Assembly (NCBI GenBank): GCA_963767645.1 | Contig: CAVYEW010000014.1 | Location: 62,001-126,000, forward strand | From: DATFDN01 sp963767645 | Lineage (GTDB): Bacteria > Pseudomonadota > Alphaproteobacteria > Acetobacterales > Acetobacteraceae | DNA length: 64,000 nucleotides | Direction: 5' to 3' | Part shown: piece by piece, positions 63,923-64,000 of the stretch | How positions within the stretch are numbered: position 1 is the first letter of the stretch | Layout: each line of letters opens with the position of its first letter | Position numbers and translations under genes: made by a program | Notes under the pieces: model-generated | The model's database searches: none | Told to the model about the DNA's origin: nothing | The model's input: only the letters and a program-made list of their open reading frames with translations

Positions 63923-64000
63923 TCAGCCTGCCTCCGGGCCGACCGCATTCCGGGCAGCTTCCAGTACCTCCGCCGACAGCGCGGGATCGCCGCTTGCGCG
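63923..64000 (-). CDS. C-terminal tail of a minus-strand protein, cut by the window edge
   Basis: 25 codons open to the right edge, ending ALSAEVLEAARNAVGPEAG then stop at 63923. Codon use matches the neighbours. The protein cannot be named. 44 bases upstream of accA on the same strand. Confidence 0.4.
   Translation of the reverse strand, partial: RASGDPALSAEVLEAARNAVGPEAG

Overview
The window is one continuous stretch of high-GC chromosomal DNA. It most resembles an alphaproteobacterium of the Acetobacteraceae type (inference). The signs are an ATP12-family F1-ATPase chaperone, a short-form HisG, a 41-residue L36, a phasin, a compact 184-residue dCTP deaminase, hrcA-grpE-dnaK-dnaJ, and the tight hisG-hisD-infA-maf-rng run. 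I saw no rRNA, tRNA, CRISPR array or intact insertion sequence.

Left end (1-9.5 kb): six plus-strand genes packed like an operon. They are the tail of a type I secretion ATPase, its HlyD adaptor, a Sel1-repeat protein, a very large two-domain glycosyltransferase, a protein with ChW-like repeats, and a second glycosyltransferase. They look like a surface glycan or glycoprotein export locus. A G/C-rich hairpin repeat sits at the start of the large glycosyltransferase. 9.6-15.2 kb: an ECF42-type sigma factor with two DGPF (YciI-like) proteins behind a matching promoter motif, then DUF899, serine hydrolase, VOC and DUF1697 genes, which look like detoxification or stress cargo. 15.3-31.3 kb: a mixed accessory region with a bicupin oxalate decarboxylase-like protein, a small sensor kinase with a DUF6197 protein, an OsmC/LysR divergent pair, an M20 amidohydrolase, a lipoprotein, an SDR, dcd, a large hybrid sensor kinase, nitronate monooxygenase, a solute-binding protein and a retropepsin-like protease.

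31.4-38.1 kb: TPR and membrane proteins, rpmJ, rdgB and rph. Then comes an accessory block between rph and hrcA, two genes that are usually divergent neighbours in alphaproteobacteria. The block is a probable NsrR regulon: DUF1971, DUF488, FdxA, a group III truncated haemoglobin and a small membrane protein, divergent from nsrR with two palindromes between. An AI-2E-family transporter follows, flanked by a 27-bp imperfect direct repeat. 38.3-47.5 kb is housekeeping: heat shock, histidine biosynthesis, infA, maf, RNase G-like. 47.5-49.2 kb is a ferrous iron uptake set (FtrB-FtrC-FtrA, no FtrD). 49.3-57.4 kb holds a membrane protein, a Liv-type binding protein, an RluA synthase, AsmA, ATP12, acylphosphatase, ribokinase, phasin and a TetR-like regulator. 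57.6-62.5 kb is an exopolysaccharide set (WecB, WecC, flippase, polysaccharide deacetylase). The window closes with accA and the tail of another minus-strand ORF.

A pattern across the window: at least nine genes, including the conserved rdgB and rng, are split by single-base frame changes, mostly one extra base, at least six of them in runs of two or three identical bases. In each case removing or adding one base restores a recognisable protein. I read most of these as indel errors in the assembly, not gene decay, and I report such genes as single loci spanning both frames.
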